64,000 nucleotides of DNA from Mesocentrotus franciscanus (GCA_037976565.1 CP137667.1:32106459-32170458); one strand, 5' to 3'. Counted from the stretch's first letter, positions 22,086 through 34,330 are shown. The notes: generated by a model from the sequence alone, not told the origin. Numbers and translations are program-made.

Positions 22086-22503
22086 TTTTCAAAAAATTAC
22101 GCACACAACATATCAGATTTGAGAAGAAAATTGATCAATATTTACAGAGATGCAATCAATTTACCATAAATATGCTGACGTCATAATATACAATTTCATA
22201 TTTTGAGTTCCAGGGCTATTATGATGACGTCACGATGTACTTGATGGCCAAATGAGACATGAAATCATATCTCCAACTCATACTCTATCCAAATATGAAA
22301 AAATTGGCAGTCCTTATTTATCCCAGAGAGATATAATGGATTTTGTATAGGCATGTTTTCGCCCGTATATGCTACGTATTACAAGAGCTCGCGCGCACGG
22401 ACATTTAGACTAATATCTATCATCATGGAAATTTTCATGATAATGGCTTTATTCATTCTTGAGATATCTTGCGAACAAATTTATGGCAGAATAATAATAA
22501 ATA
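22086..22503 (+). repeat. ACTAGA family, copy 9 (composite fragment)
   Basis: Forward orientation resumes with AACATATCAGATTTGAGAAG and continues through GCTGACGTCATAATA, then jumps from ACGGACATTTA to the terminal block ATATCTATCATCATGG, with the middle section deleted. Confidence 0.7.
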
Positions 22504-23707
22504 ACTAGACTTGAATTCGTCACTTAGACGAATTAGGTGATACGTATGCTCATGTGCTACCTAATGAAGAACGCATTTTCACTGTTTCGTCTTCCGTTAT
22601 GAAATACTCCTCCTATTATGGTCTATCCATAAGTCCAGTTTCGACTGTGTAGCATTGTTTTTATTTAAAAATTCATCAAAATGGAAAATGATGTGTACTG
22701 ATCTTGTAGAAGATTGTCTTAGCTACAACATATCAGATTTGAGAAGAAAATTGATCAATATTTACAGAGATGCAATCAATTTCCCATAAATATGCTGACG
22801 TCATAATATGCAAATTCGTTTTTTGAGTTCCAAGGCCATTGTGATGACGTCACGGTGTACTTAATGGCCAAATGAGATATGAAATCATATCTCCGACTCA
22901 CACTCTATCCAAATATGAAAAAAATTGGCAGTCCTTATTCATCCCAAAGAGCTATAATGGCCTTTTTATAGGCATGTTTTTGCCCATATATCCTATGTAT
23001 TACAAGAGTTCGCGCACGGACATTTATCATCAACGGACGCTCATTCCGTTATTAATAGTCATACAGAGATAAAAATGGTATCAAATTGTTTGAAAAAGTA
23101 TGGGAGATATCATGAAAGAAAAAAAATGGCGATTCTATGTTGCGTACGGCAAAGACGAACGAAAACGCGCGCATGCGCTGTGCGTGATTTTTGAAATGCT
23201 CGAAATGGCCTGAAACGTATGCAAAATAAATTTTAGATGATTTGGAGTAATTAAAAATTTTGCGCGCACTGACGCACGGACATACGCGCGCGCGTTTATT
23301 GACCTGAAATTGACCGGACAGATATTGACCTTGATCATGATTAATATGAATGAGAAATGACATTCTGTTATGAAGATATGATCATAAGTTGGTTTTTCAC
23401 AAAATGGCGCCTTGATGACGTCAAGATGATTTTGAGTCTCTGAAAAGTCACGTAGTTCTAAGTTAGACTAATATCTATCATCATGGCAAGTTTCATGATA
23501 ATGGCTTTATTCATTCTTGAGATATCTTGCGAACAAATTCGAGGAAGAATAATAATAAATAATAATAATAATAATAATAAAGACAAATCTTGACGAAATC
23601 AAAAGGTGATACGTATAACTACGTACGTATCACCTAATAATAATAATAATAAAGAAAAATCTTGACGAAATCAATAGGTGATACGTATAACTACGTACGC
23701 ATTACCT
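22504..23707 (+). repeat. ACTAGA family, copy 10, with two 3' hairpins
   Basis: A GATACG-subtype copy with a deletion in its first third. Two terminal hairpin modules (23,604-23,635 and 23,676-23,707) are separated by an AATAAT run. Its body is almost identical to copy 4, for example around 22,950-23,250, which suggests recent spread of this subtype. Confidence 0.85.
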
Positions 23708-25090
23708 AACAATTGAGTTACCGATATACCAAAACATTTCCCATAGCGATTACACGTGAACGGAAAATGGAAAATGGAATCCTCAAATCCCACTTTGCAA
23801 GTGAAATATGAGCTTGATCCCGGCATCTGATCGAAAAATAAAGGGCACACTTGTGATAGCTAATTGTCTCAGCTACAACATACTCAAAGCTCAGCAAAAA
23901 CAAAACTAAAACGACGGAGATATTGCTCGCGAAAGACGGTAATGTAGAATCCAGTTTTGAGAAAAGTCATGTCCCATAGAGAATACACGCAAAATGTGAA
24001 AAATTGACATGCCTCCTTTAATCGCAAAAATACGCCATGATGCCTTTGTCAAAATGAAAAATCGTGGAAACTGCATTTGTAGAAAATTGTCTCAGCTAGA
24101 ACATATCAAAATTTGGAAGAAAATCGATCAATATTTACAGAGATACAATCAATTTTCCAAAAATATGCTGACGTCATAATATGCAAATTGAAATTTTGAG
24201 TTCGGAGGCCATTATGATGACGTCATGAGTTAATTGAGGGTCAAATGAGACATGAAATCATATCTCCGACTCATAATCTATCCAAATATGAAAAAAATTG
24301 GGGTATCCATCCATTCTGAAGAGTTACAATGAATTTTGTATAGGCATGTTTTTGCCCATGTATTGTGGATACGGTCCGCGCGTGCTGTAAACTTTGACGG
24401 ACGCTCATTGCGTTATTACTTTTCAGAAAAAGGTGAACAAGGTTTAAAAATGCTTGGAAAAAATATGCCAAACATGATGGCAGAGAAAATTTGGCGATTC
24501 TATGTCGCAAAATGCCAGTACGCGCAAAAACGCGCGCATGCGTGCGTGCGCTTTTTGCGAAATGCTTAAAATGGCCTGAAATGTACCCAAAATGAATTTG
24601 AGACGATTTAGAGCATTTAAAAATTTTGCGCGCGGACGTACGCATACGCGCGCGTTTTTTGACCTGAAATTGACCGGACGGACATTGACCTTAATCCTGA
24701 TAAATATGAAAAAGAAATGACTTTTCGTTATGAAGATATGATCATGAGTTGATTTTCAGAAAAATTCACAAAATGGCGCCTGGATGACGTCATGAAGACT
24801 TGATGACCTTGAAAATGTTCCTGTCACGTCTTATGACAATGACCTATGACTGTGCAAATTTGAAAGAAATTGACAAAACCAATCTTGAGTTATCCTATAC
24901 ACAAAAAAGGGGTTAGAAATAAATAAAAATAAATAAAGAATAAATAAATAAATAAATAAAGAAAGAAAATTCTGACGAAAACAATAGGTGATCTGTCGAT
25001 ACCGACAGACCACCTAATAAATAAATAATAATAATAAAGAAAGAAAATTCTGACAAAATCAATAGGTGATCTGTCAATGACAGATCACCT
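23708..25090 (+). repeat. ACTAGA family, copy 11, with two 3' hairpins
   Basis: A GATCTGTC-subtype copy that starts inside the body at GAGTTACCGATATACC, just past the tRNA-like part. It is full length to the 3' end, with hairpins at 24,986-25,015 and 25,064-25,090 separated by AATAAATAATAAT. Confidence 0.85.
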
Positions 25091-26070
25091 AATAATACAT
25101 CCCCTATATACTAAAATTCATGTATGTATGTTTTAGTGATGTGTATGCACCTTGTACTGTTTTTGTTAAACATAGAAATTATACCAAGAAGAACATAATT
25201 TAAAGGCATCATTTAACAAAGTTAAATCTTAGATGCACGGCCCTACGTGTCATCAGTGTCTGTGATATGGTGTAATATTGAAGCCCTAAAAAAATTGCGC
25301 TTCAAAATGATCAAGAAGTGCCTAAAAAAAGTAAAAATCTTTGAGTGACCGGTTTTACCATACTCGTTTTCCCCAATAGACTGTAGTGTTATGAAAACCG
25401 TTAGGAAAACGCAAAATTTGGTTTTGATTTCCAATCATAAACATCTTGATAATCAAACAGGCGATCGGCTTGTAAAAGTCATGGGGTTCCTGACTGACCT
25501 AAAGGTTTATAATTATCATTGCAGCATGAGCTAAATCCAGGATTTTGTTTCAGAATCTGAGACAAAGTTACCGGATCCCTTTAAAGTTATTTTAGAATTG
25601 AGATATTAATTGAATAAAAAAAAATAATAGTAATAATACAGGGTTCGTACACTTTTTGCCAAATAAAATTTCATGACTTTCCATGACTTTTGAAATAAGA
25701 ATTTGATGACTTTTCATGACTTTCCCAGGGGCAAATGTGGCACATACAGTAAAAAATTTGCGCATATGAGCAGAAGATAAACACTGTGACCGCCATGATT
25801 TAGTTTCGGGAGAGCTCAGCGCTGCTTCGCCCATGTTGTGTACGTACATTCACACTGGCAGACACTGCATCTAGCTGTCCCTGGAATGGAGCTTACTTTC
25901 AAAATCCATTCGCTATATGTCGGATTATCCAACCAGGAATCATGAAAATGGCAGTTCTCCGGCATATTGGATTAAACTGACAGTGACTCACATCATTAAA
26001 TTTAAGTCCAAAACCATCGTCGATGTCACGTACGCGTCCAGACGTGCAGCAATATACAGTGCATGCATGC
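25091..26070. other. no gene recognised; dispersed CATGACTTT-type repeat
   Basis: 25,625-25,735 contains ACAGGGTTCGTACAC and repeated CATGACTTTCCATGACTTTT words, a type of dispersed repeat seen in many invertebrate genomes (general knowledge). No other structure was recognised. Confidence 0.5.
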
Positions 26071-26172
26071 ATCTCAAAATAAGAATGCGCAGTACATTGA
26101 CTGTTGGGGAAAATGTCAACTTGACCTTACTAGTGATTAATCTTTGTTTGCATGATTAAAAGTCTCTTTTTT
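26071..26172 (+). repeat. host repeat copy without the Penelope insertion (empty site)
   Basis: The sequence from ATCTCAAAATAAGAATG to GATTAAAAG matches 38,259-38,340 plus 41,244-41,258, the two flanks of the Penelope-like element. Here GTGATTAATCTTTGTTTG is continuous, where the other copy is split after TATTAAATCTTT. This is an internal empty-site reference for that insertion. Confidence 0.75.
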
Positions 26173-26369
26173 GAAAAACAAGGGAAACCCTCTTGGCGGT
26201 CTCGCCTGTATTACGCAATTCGATATGATGAAAAATTGAGGTTGGGACATTATTTATAGGCAGGGTGGCCCATTAGCATGTCCCCAAAATGAAATCCTCT
26301 AAATCTAATCAGCATTTTGAAGTGAATATTGACTAAGAATCATCAGAAGAATTATTTACTATTATTTGT

Positions 26370-26890
26370 ACCAAGATTGAAAACTTTCATGAAATATGAA
26401 CAAATAACAAAAATTGATTTATTAATTCTCATATTAAGTTGTGAAAACATAATCCAAGTCTACTGACCTAGAATAAAATTTGACTTTGACTTTGTGACCT
26501 GGAATTTGTGTCATATGATTTGTGATACTTGATAGCCCTTGGGTACAAGTTTCATGGAATTTGAACAAACACTTTTGAAATTATGCTAGAAATTCAAAAT
26601 CTTGATGTTGATGCCACAACAAAGTCTAAGTTTGCAGACCTGAAATGACATTTGACCTTGACTTTGTCACCTAAAAGACTAATAAATCACATGATTGGTG
26701 ATACTTGATAACCCTTACCTTCAAGTTTCATGGAAAAGGAATGTATACTTTCAAAATTATGATAAAAATTCATAATCTTAACCTATTTCCTCTTTACTTT
26801 TATTTGTCAATTAGAGAAAACCACTCGTACTCATTTCCTCTTTATATTTATTTGCCAACTAGAGGACACCATAAATTCCTGAACCAACTT
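26370..26890. repeat. about 176-bp tandem repeat, 2-3 diverged units
   Basis: GATACTTGATA(G/A)CCCTT recurs at 26,524 and 26,700, together with TTTGACTTTGACTTTGTGACC-like words and CAAGTTTCATGGAA. The units are diverged and the edges unclear. It resembles the TGACCTTTGACC-bearing arrays at 3.2-4.1 kb and 41.4-42.2 kb in style but not in sequence. Confidence 0.6.
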
Positions 26891-27023
26891 ATTTTTTTCT
26901 TCTGACTGTAAGCAGTGATTTTTTCACAATTTTCAAGTGATTGAGGTTTGGCGTCTCGACAAAGCACCCCCCCCCCCTCCTATTAGGCTAGACTACGACA
27001 TTACAATACATATTTTCACCCAC

Positions 27024-27168
27024 CTTGGACTTGTTTCCTTCTTTAGCAAGAACTGCATAGAAGTCACTGTGGAAGGATGCACTCTGTAGTGTAACATCCT
27101 TTAGAGAGGGCACCGAGCATATAATCTCTGCCATATCATGTGATATAATTGGTCCAAATTCTCCAACC
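27024..27168 (-). CDS. candidate NLR leucine-rich-type repeat exon
   Basis: On the minus strand a 145-bp open segment lies between an acceptor-like GATCATAG and a donor-like AAG/GTGGGT. It encodes 48 residues including MAEIICSVPSLKDVTLQ and HSDFYAVLAKEGNKSK. This pattern of helix, short strand and FYxVLAK resembles the diverged C-terminal repeats of sea urchin NLR proteins (from memory of the family, not searched). It lies on the same strand as the Death-NACHT gene at 43-48 kb and downstream of it. Its entry phase (one base before the first codon) does not fit directly to the phase-0 donor at 43,229, so at least one more exon would be needed, or it belongs to a different or broken copy. Confidence 0.45.
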
Positions 27169-28829
27169 CTATGATCGATCTTAAATCAAAAGCAAAAACA
27201 AAAACAAAAAAAACAAAAAATTAAAATATGAGAAAATCAGAGTCCATTGATAAAGTTTAAGACCACCTCGAATTTTGTTGATGCTTCTGTCACTCGGCCT
27301 GCATTAAGACTGTCTCATTGAATTATAACAGAATGTGTATTTTTAACAGTGGTCCATATCATCAGAGTAGTGCTATGAAGCCTATGATCCCAATTTTTTT
27401 TTGCAAAGGAAGGTCTGGTATAACATTTTTTCTGCAATGCAGCATGGTAAAGAAGGGCCATTTTCAAAGGGCCATAAATTATTCCCTTCATCAAAAGGGT
27501 TACTCTGAAGTCTGAGCATCAAATTATCAAGAGGACTGGTTGCAGCAAAACTGTAGTGTAGAATGCCATTTCAAGAAGATGGCTTATTTTCTGACCAGAA
27601 AAGGGTTGGTAGTCCAATAAAACTTATTCAAATAGTACTGTTGATATTTATCATATGCCTACAACAGTGATGTGTATATAAAATGATACTGCCAAAGTAT
27701 TATCATAATGCCTGAGCTGGTGATGAAGGCAATATCTTTCATATCAACCCCCCCCCCCCCACTAAAAAATAAAAATAAAAATAGCCAGTCAATAATCATT
27801 ATTATATACCTCACTTTAGAAATCTAGCCATCTGATTGGTCGAAATTGGAGTCGTGATTTCAAGCCATGCCCCACTCACAGGGCATAGCAATAGCCCACA
27901 GGGCATAGTTAAAAGTTTGTACCCTCATCCTCATCCTCCTGCGATCCCCATTGGTTTACGTGTTAAAATTGTCTTTGTGCGAGCACGGACACCTTACATT
28001 TGTGCGATAAATTAGTCGCTACATTTTAGGTTTTTTAATTGCATTGCGCGCGCAGCGCAGACGACCGGCGATCTCGATTGTAGCTAGGCCTAGATCTACA
28101 TGTAATGACGAGATGACGCTCCTTTGGAAATATAGAGATAAACCTGCTCTTTCATATGACACCTCATTTTTTGAGTATCACCTTCAGGCTTCAGGATCAC
28201 AAGCAATAAAGGTTTGAATCTCGATTTGGAAATTTATTTATTTGGCATGATAGCGCACTGCACGTACAGACTGCATAGGGATATGCGTGCAATCTCAATG
28301 GCCAACTAAGCTATACCCAGTGCAAGTTTATCAACATAGAACCTCGTTAGCGTAAACAAACTTGATTACCATGATTGACCAGTGTATTCTATGACCCTGT
28401 CTTCAGTATATAAAAGTTATAATGACTGCTTTAATATTCAAGGCATAGCTGTTTTTTGGGAGAGAGAGATATATATGCAGAGACAGAGCAAGAGAAGGAG
28501 AGGGGCAAAATAAGAGAGGAGAAGGGAAACAGAGCAAGAGAGAGGAGAAAGAGAGAGATGCAATGGAGAACGATGCATTCAATATATCTAGCATAAATAG
28601 AATTTAATATAGAGAAAGAGAGAAGTATAGACAAGTAAACAATTCTATGTCCGGTGGGAGAGACGTAAACATTGCATATACCTGGGCTGAATAACTGGAA
28701 AAGTATAAACGTCTGGAAAGGAGACTAGCATCATAGATATGGGACGATTTGATATTGTTTTAGACTTAGGAGATTAACCCTATAGTTTTAATCAACGACA
28801 AGGAATCCGATTTCTCATAGTGTTGTACA
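27169..28829. other. no gene recognised; simple-sequence stretches
   Basis: Contains A-rich simple sequence (27,187-27,235), a C run (27,748-27,760) and a long GA-rich stretch (28,456-28,625). The two overlapping serine/leucine-rich minus-strand frames at 28,403-28,634 are translations of that GA-rich stretch. Confidence 0.6.
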
Positions 28830-29841
28830 CAAACTATTGACATTCCTTTCCAAAAGTAATAACACGCAAAATTAGGCATTTTATTACATTGTTTGTGATT
28901 GTTTATGTTCTGACATGTCGCCTTTAATTGCAATTTATTACTATGATAACGTCATTAAAATGAAAAATGGTGGAAGCAAAGCTTGTAGAGAATTGTCTTA
29001 GCTACACCATATCAAAATTTGGAAGAAAATCGATCAATATTTACGGAGATACAATCAATTTTCCATAAATATGCTGACGTCATAATATGCAAATTCGTAT
29101 TTTGGGTTCCAAGGCCTTTATGATGACGTCACGATATTTGTACTGGCAAAATGAGACATGAAATCATATCTCCAACTCATACTCTATCCAAATATGAAAA
29201 AAATTGAGGGGTATTCAGGCATTCTGACGAGCTATGGCGGATTTTATATAGACATGTTTTACCACTTTTTACATTATATTGCCCATTGACGCGCACGAAT
29301 TTTAAAGTTTGACGCACGCGTGTGGCATTATAGAAGGTCGAGAATGACTGGAAATAGTTGGAAATTGTCAAAAATAGTGTCAGGAATACAAACCATGCGA
29401 AAAAACAGCGTTTTTACGGTTTGTACGCGCTATGCCCAAGCATAACGCGCGCGCAAACGCGCACGGACGGAAATTTTTGAAATGCTTAAAATGACCTGAT
29501 TCGCACTCTCGTTTAATAATGATTTTGAGCATTTTAAAATTTTAACGTAAGCGCGCGTCATGACGTTTATGTGACCTTTGATGACATGACCTGTTGACCC
29601 TTGACCTGAAGTATATGTGATATGAATATGAATGACCTTTGATGACGCATCATGAAGATATGATTGATAATGTGATTTCACAAAATGGCGGCTAGATGAC
29701 GTCACGATGACATGACCTTGATAATAATGCTGGCACTTGACCTTCATAAGCCTGATGACTGACAAAAATTTGATGAAAATTGGAGGAGCCGAATTTGAGC
29801 AATCACGCTCACAAGAAAGTGGTGGAAAAATAAAAATAAAC
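28830..29841 (+). repeat. ACTAGA family, copy 12 (5'-truncated, no hairpin)
   Basis: It joins the family at AATAACACGCAAAATTAGGC and contains GCTGACGTCATAATATGC, AACGCGCGCG within the internal stem-loop, and ACAAAATGGCGGC. It ends at AAAAATAAAAATAAAC without a terminal hairpin, abutting copy 13. The block 29,205-29,500 is nearly identical to copy 3. Confidence 0.8.
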
Positions 29842-31115
29842 AATTGCGTTACCGATATACCAAAACATTTCCCATAGCATTACACGTGAACGGAAAATGG
29901 AATTCTCAAATCCCACTTTGCAAGTGAAATATGAGCATGATCCCGGCATCTGATCGAAAAATAAAGGGCACACTTGTGATAGCTTATTGTCTCAGCTACA
30001 ACATACTCAAAGCTCAGCGAAACAAAACTAAAACGACGGAGATATTGCTCGCGAAAGACGGAATGTAGAATCCAGTTTTGAAAAAAGTCATGTCCCATAG
30101 AGAATACACGCAAAATGTGAAAAATTGACATGCCTCCTTTAATCGCAAAAATACGCCATGATGCCTTTGTCAAAATGAAAAATCGTGTGACTGCATTTGT
30201 AGAAAATTGTCTCAGCTAGAACATATCAAAATTTGGAAGAAAATCGATCAATATTTACAGAGATACAATCAATTTTCCAAAATATGCTGACGTCATAATA
30301 TGCAAATTGAAATTTTGAGTTCGGAGGCCATTATGATGACGTCATGAGTTAATTGAGGGTCAAATGAGACATGAAATCATATCTCCGACTCATAATCTAT
30401 CCAAATATGAAAAAAATTTGGGAGTTCCCATCCATTCTGAAGAGTTACAATGAATTTTGTATAGGCATGTTTTTGCCCATATATGCTATGTATTACAAGA
30501 GCTCGCGCACACGGATGTTTCTTGAACGGACGCTCATTGCGTTATTACTGGTCAGAAAAAGGTGAACAAGGTATCAAAATGCTTGGAAAAATGTGCCAAA
30601 TATGATAACAGAGAAAATTGGCGATTCTATGTTGCAAAATGCCAGTACGCGCAAACGCGCTTTTCGTAAATGCTTAAAATGGCCTGAAACGTATTCAAAA
30701 TGAATTTGAGACGATTTGGAACATTTTGAAATTTGAAGCGCGACGACGCGCGCGCGTTTTTGACCTGAAATTGACCGGACGGATATTGACCTTGATCATG
30801 ATAAATATGAATGACAAACGACTTGTCGTTATGAAGATATGATCATGAGTAGATTTTCAGAAAATTTTACAAAATGGCGCCTAGATGACATCATCAGTCA
30901 AGGTCAAGGTTGAAAACCTTATTTTGCTTTGTCCATATACCTATACATATGTGTGCAAAATTTCAAGTTACCGGTATGTGATAGAGCCATTTTCAAGTTA
31001 TCTTACACACAAAAAAGTGCTTGGAAATAAAAAAAAGAAATAATAAATAAATAAATAAATAATAAAGGCAATTTTAACGAAATTATAAGGTGGTCTGTAT
31101 TACTTACAGCCCACC
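29842..31115 (+). repeat. ACTAGA family, copy 13
   Basis: A GATCTGTC-subtype copy starting at GCGTTACCGATATACC, the same internal point as copy 11, so both may have been cut at a shared weak point or copied from one truncated parent. It ends with a diverged terminal module (TTTTAACGAAATTATAAGGTGGTCTG...CAGCCCACCTAATA, about 31,072-31,118). Confidence 0.8.
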
Positions 31116-31129
31116 TAATAATTAGGTCC

Positions 31130-31370
31130 ACTCCAAATTTTATTAAGTTAAACCAAAAATGGAAATTCTTTTTGCCCAATTGATCGTGAGCCCGGCAGCC
31201 ACTGAGCAGTGCCAGATCGACATTGCTCTATCCCCTTATTGTTGAACGCCAAACAAGGTAGCAGCAACTCTCATCTTTTAACGTCTTTTGGTATGACGCG
31301 GCCGGGGTTCGAACCCACGACCTCCCGGGTTGTGAGGCGGACGCTCTACTGACTGAGCCAACACACCGGT
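31130..31370 (-). mobile_element. tRNA-derived SINE
   Basis: On the minus strand the head reads as a tRNA: box A in GTTGGCTCAGTCAGTAGAGCG, an anticodon-region CCGCCTCACAACC and box B GGTTCGAACCC. The body follows (ACCAAAAGACGTTAAAAGATG and TTGTTTGGCGTTCAAC), words I associate with a conserved central domain of widespread animal SINEs, without being sure which superfamily. Transcription would be by RNA polymerase III, with mobility supplied by a LINE. The 3' end is approximate. Confidence 0.8.
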
Positions 31371-31596
31371 CAAAAGTGCAATTTACTTCTCTCCATGAAT
31401 TATGTTTCATGACTTACATTTGTTCTGTTTTTGTTATTCTTAAATTATTTAATCTACAGTGTTCTATGTACCATGAGTACCATCTGGCTTTTAGATATTC
31501 TTACCATTTTTAGTATTGTATTTTTATGTATTTTTAAAACATGCTTGTAAAATGTGAACAATTCAGCCATTGGCTGCTAATCATATTTTGTTTTAT

Positions 31597-32375
31597 GGGC
31601 CATTCCATGGTAACTCACGTTACACCTAATGGGTACATAATTGACACGATAATGTGCCTATATCTTTAGAACTGCTAGGATCTACAAGATACTTTTTTCA
31701 AACATGGACAGGGTAGATATAGAACAACTGAATGAAACAAAAAAGAAAATTGAAGAACAAACATTTTTAGATTCTTGGATTATTGAATTTCGTAACTCGC
31801 GTTACAAAAAAAGGACATGGTCAATTCTATGAGACCCTCTTGGCAAAGTCTCCTCATACTAGACAATCTTGACAAAATCTTTCCTACTTTAATTTGATAG
31901 TAGGTTGTGACTTAATTACTAGTATAAGATCACAATATTAAAGATAAGAAACAATGGACTAGTAAAATGCAGGAAGCAAATATGTCGGTAACTCACGTTA
32001 CGGTAACTCGCGTTACATTTTGTCCGGAGGCCATTTTCACCCCTATGTAATAGATTAAATATCACAGGACCCCTTAGAATATGGAAATATATTCATCTTT
32101 TTCCATTTAGCGAAATTTTCAGGAAAAAATATTACAAGAATCCTGTGTAATATGCAATAAATTGGTTTTTTCATCTACAGTCCCACATGTACGTTTTTGA
32201 TGATGGTTTGAGATCTTAGGAAATCAACAAAAATGAAAAATAAATTGTATTGAATTTGAAAGGCCCTAATGTTTTATGAACATCCATGGCATAAGGTTAG
32301 TGATAAATCAAAGAATTAACATAAGAGGTACATTTCTTTTTTTGATGTCATGTCCTTCTTCTCATGGAATGGCCC
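31597..32375. mobile_element. MITE-like element, 13-bp terminal inverted repeats
   Basis: The ends are GGGCCATTCCATGG at 31,597 and its inverse (CTCATGGAATGGCCC) at 32,361-32,375, flanked on both sides by TTAT, a probable 4-bp target duplication. The interior has no open frame but four copies of the inverted-repeat word GTAACTC(A/G)CGTTAC at 31,610, 31,792, 31,988 and 32,003. These may be transposase-binding sites. The superfamily was not identified. Confidence 0.75.
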
Positions 32376-33295
32376 TTATACCATGAATAAATAAATAAAT
32401 AAATAAATATTAAATACCCATTCCTAAAAAAATGCATGTCTGTAGATGCCCATTGTGTTCGCAATTGAAGGGGAACTCCATTCTGATATTAAGTTGGTTT
32501 TAATAAAATCAGGAGAAGGAGAGAAACAAATTATTGAGAGTTTGAGCAATATCCGATTTAAAATAGGAAAATTTTGAATTTTAAGTCAGTTTAATGGTAT
32601 TACAAAGTGTTGGTAAAAATATTGAATTCCTCTGAAACTGTTTGATCTTATAAAAAGATGTTATAGGAATATTTTTAACCAATCTCCACTGCTGAAATAC
32701 AGATATTTTATTTTTAGTAAATTAAACAGTAATTAATAAATCAATTATTAGTTCCAAGCTGCCTGTATATAAAACAGCCCCTGGTGTTGTTTACTAGCGC
32801 CATCTACTGTCGTACATGGTCCTTGGTATAATCGATATTGAAACTGTGTTACATCTCGGCGCAAGCCTCGACACCGCGGTGACCTCGCTGAGCGGGAAGC
32901 GACTGTATTCGCATGGCTTATATCCATGGTACAGTGTGTGTCTGTGTAGTGTATGAATCAGATACACATCTCCGTTGCCGTTCAATATGCACAATGCATA
33001 GACCTACGTGAGTACATGGACCTACTACTCCATGGTAAAACCCTCTTCGGCAACCGTCTTAATCTAGTCTCAGCTTCGACTGATCAGCGCTTGGATCTAT
33101 ATACATGTATAATAGACAAGTTTCCAGTAGGCCTACGGGATACATGAACTCATATTATTTGTTCAATTCTTATGTCTGAAATGTATTCAGGAAAGAATAT
33201 CGGAAAAAAAAGCAATATGAAAATGAATGACCACAAAATCGTTCAGATATAGGCCTACATGTAAGAAATACAAGAAATATGTCTATCTAGATATC
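32376..33295. other. no gene recognised
   Basis: A short AAAT run (32,390-32,408) sits at the edge of the MITE-like element. The small frames at 32,794-33,147 show no recognisable motif. Confidence 0.5.
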
Positions 33296-33365
33296 TCCTC
33301 TCTTTCTCTCTCTGTCTCTCTCTGTCTCTCTTTTTATTTCTCTCCCTCTCCCTCTCTCTTTCCTA
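33296..33365. repeat. CT-rich microsatellite
   Basis: TCTCTTTCTCTCTCTGTCTC-type simple sequence, imperfect. Confidence 0.9.
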
Positions 33366-33383
33366 AAACACGGTAGTTTGTTT

Positions 33384-33739
33384 GGCGCTAGTTCAGAATC
33401 ATATCTAGACTTCGACCCCTAACTCCGGCGTGAAGATACCCTACTAAAACATACCAAAAATCAACTAAATCTTCATCGATTGTTCAAATAATGGTCATGA
33501 TTTAAAAGCCGTTATGTTTCTTACCTGTTTTTGTCAATTTTCTTATCTTTTGAGGAGTATTTTTCTGAAAAATGAACACTTTAGTATACACTTTCTCACA
33601 GGTTTCACGGCAAACCGCTGCACAATACATGGTGGGTTGCGTGCGGTCGAGCGCCTGCGTGAAGTTATCTACCGTAATACTTAGGGTATCTCCACCCCGA
33701 GTTACGGTCGAAATTTGGATATGATTCTGAACTAGCGTC
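33384..33739. mobile_element. 356-bp MITE with 8-bp target duplication
   Basis: Terminal inverted repeats GGCGCTAGTTCAGAATCATA and GACGCTAGTTCAGAATCATA face each other, flanked by a perfect direct repeat GTTTGTTT at 33,376-33,383 and 33,740-33,747. An 8-bp duplication fits hAT, P or Merlin families. No coding capacity. Part of its interior recurs inverted at about 48,175-48,345. Confidence 0.82.
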
Positions 33740-34056
33740 GTTTGTTTTTTCCTGTACCGTTTGGATTATAACCAATTATATTTCACCGCGTCCTCTCTCG
33801 ATCTCTCTCCGAAATATTATAGGCCCTTATTATCATTGTCATATATATCATCCTCATCTACATGCATAACCCAAACCCACAAAAATATATGGTCACTTCA
33901 CGCAAATGAGAATTTCTATCGTTTTGTGATTATCATTATCCTTGTCATATCATCAACATCTACATAACCCCATCAAAAAAACAAATATGGTTCTTAATTT
34001 CACGGTAATGAGAACGTCTATCGTTTTTGTGGTTATTATCCTTGTCATTATATCAT

Positions 34057-34330
34057 CCAAATAAAATTCAAACATGGTTTATTTCTAATTCGATACCAGT
34101 GATTTACAAATGTTGCTGAAATGACATGTTTTTTCCGGGATTTGACCACCCAAATAAAATTCAAACATGGTTTATTTCTAATTCGATACCAGTGATTTAC
34201 AAATGTTGCTGAAATGACATGATTTTCCGGGATTTGACCACCGAAATACAATTCAAACGTGGTTTATTTCTAATTTGATACCAGTAATTTACAAATGTTG
34301 CTGAAATGACATGATTTTCCTGGATATTTC
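34057..34330. repeat. three tandem copies of a 92-bp unit
   Basis: Units starting CC(A/G)AAATA(A/C)AATTCAAAC at 34,057, 34,150 and 34,241 share GATACCAGTGATTTACAAATG and TGACATGATTTTCCGGGATT. The first two are about 98% alike. No protein is implied; the minus-strand frame across two units is only a repeat shadow. Confidence 0.9.
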
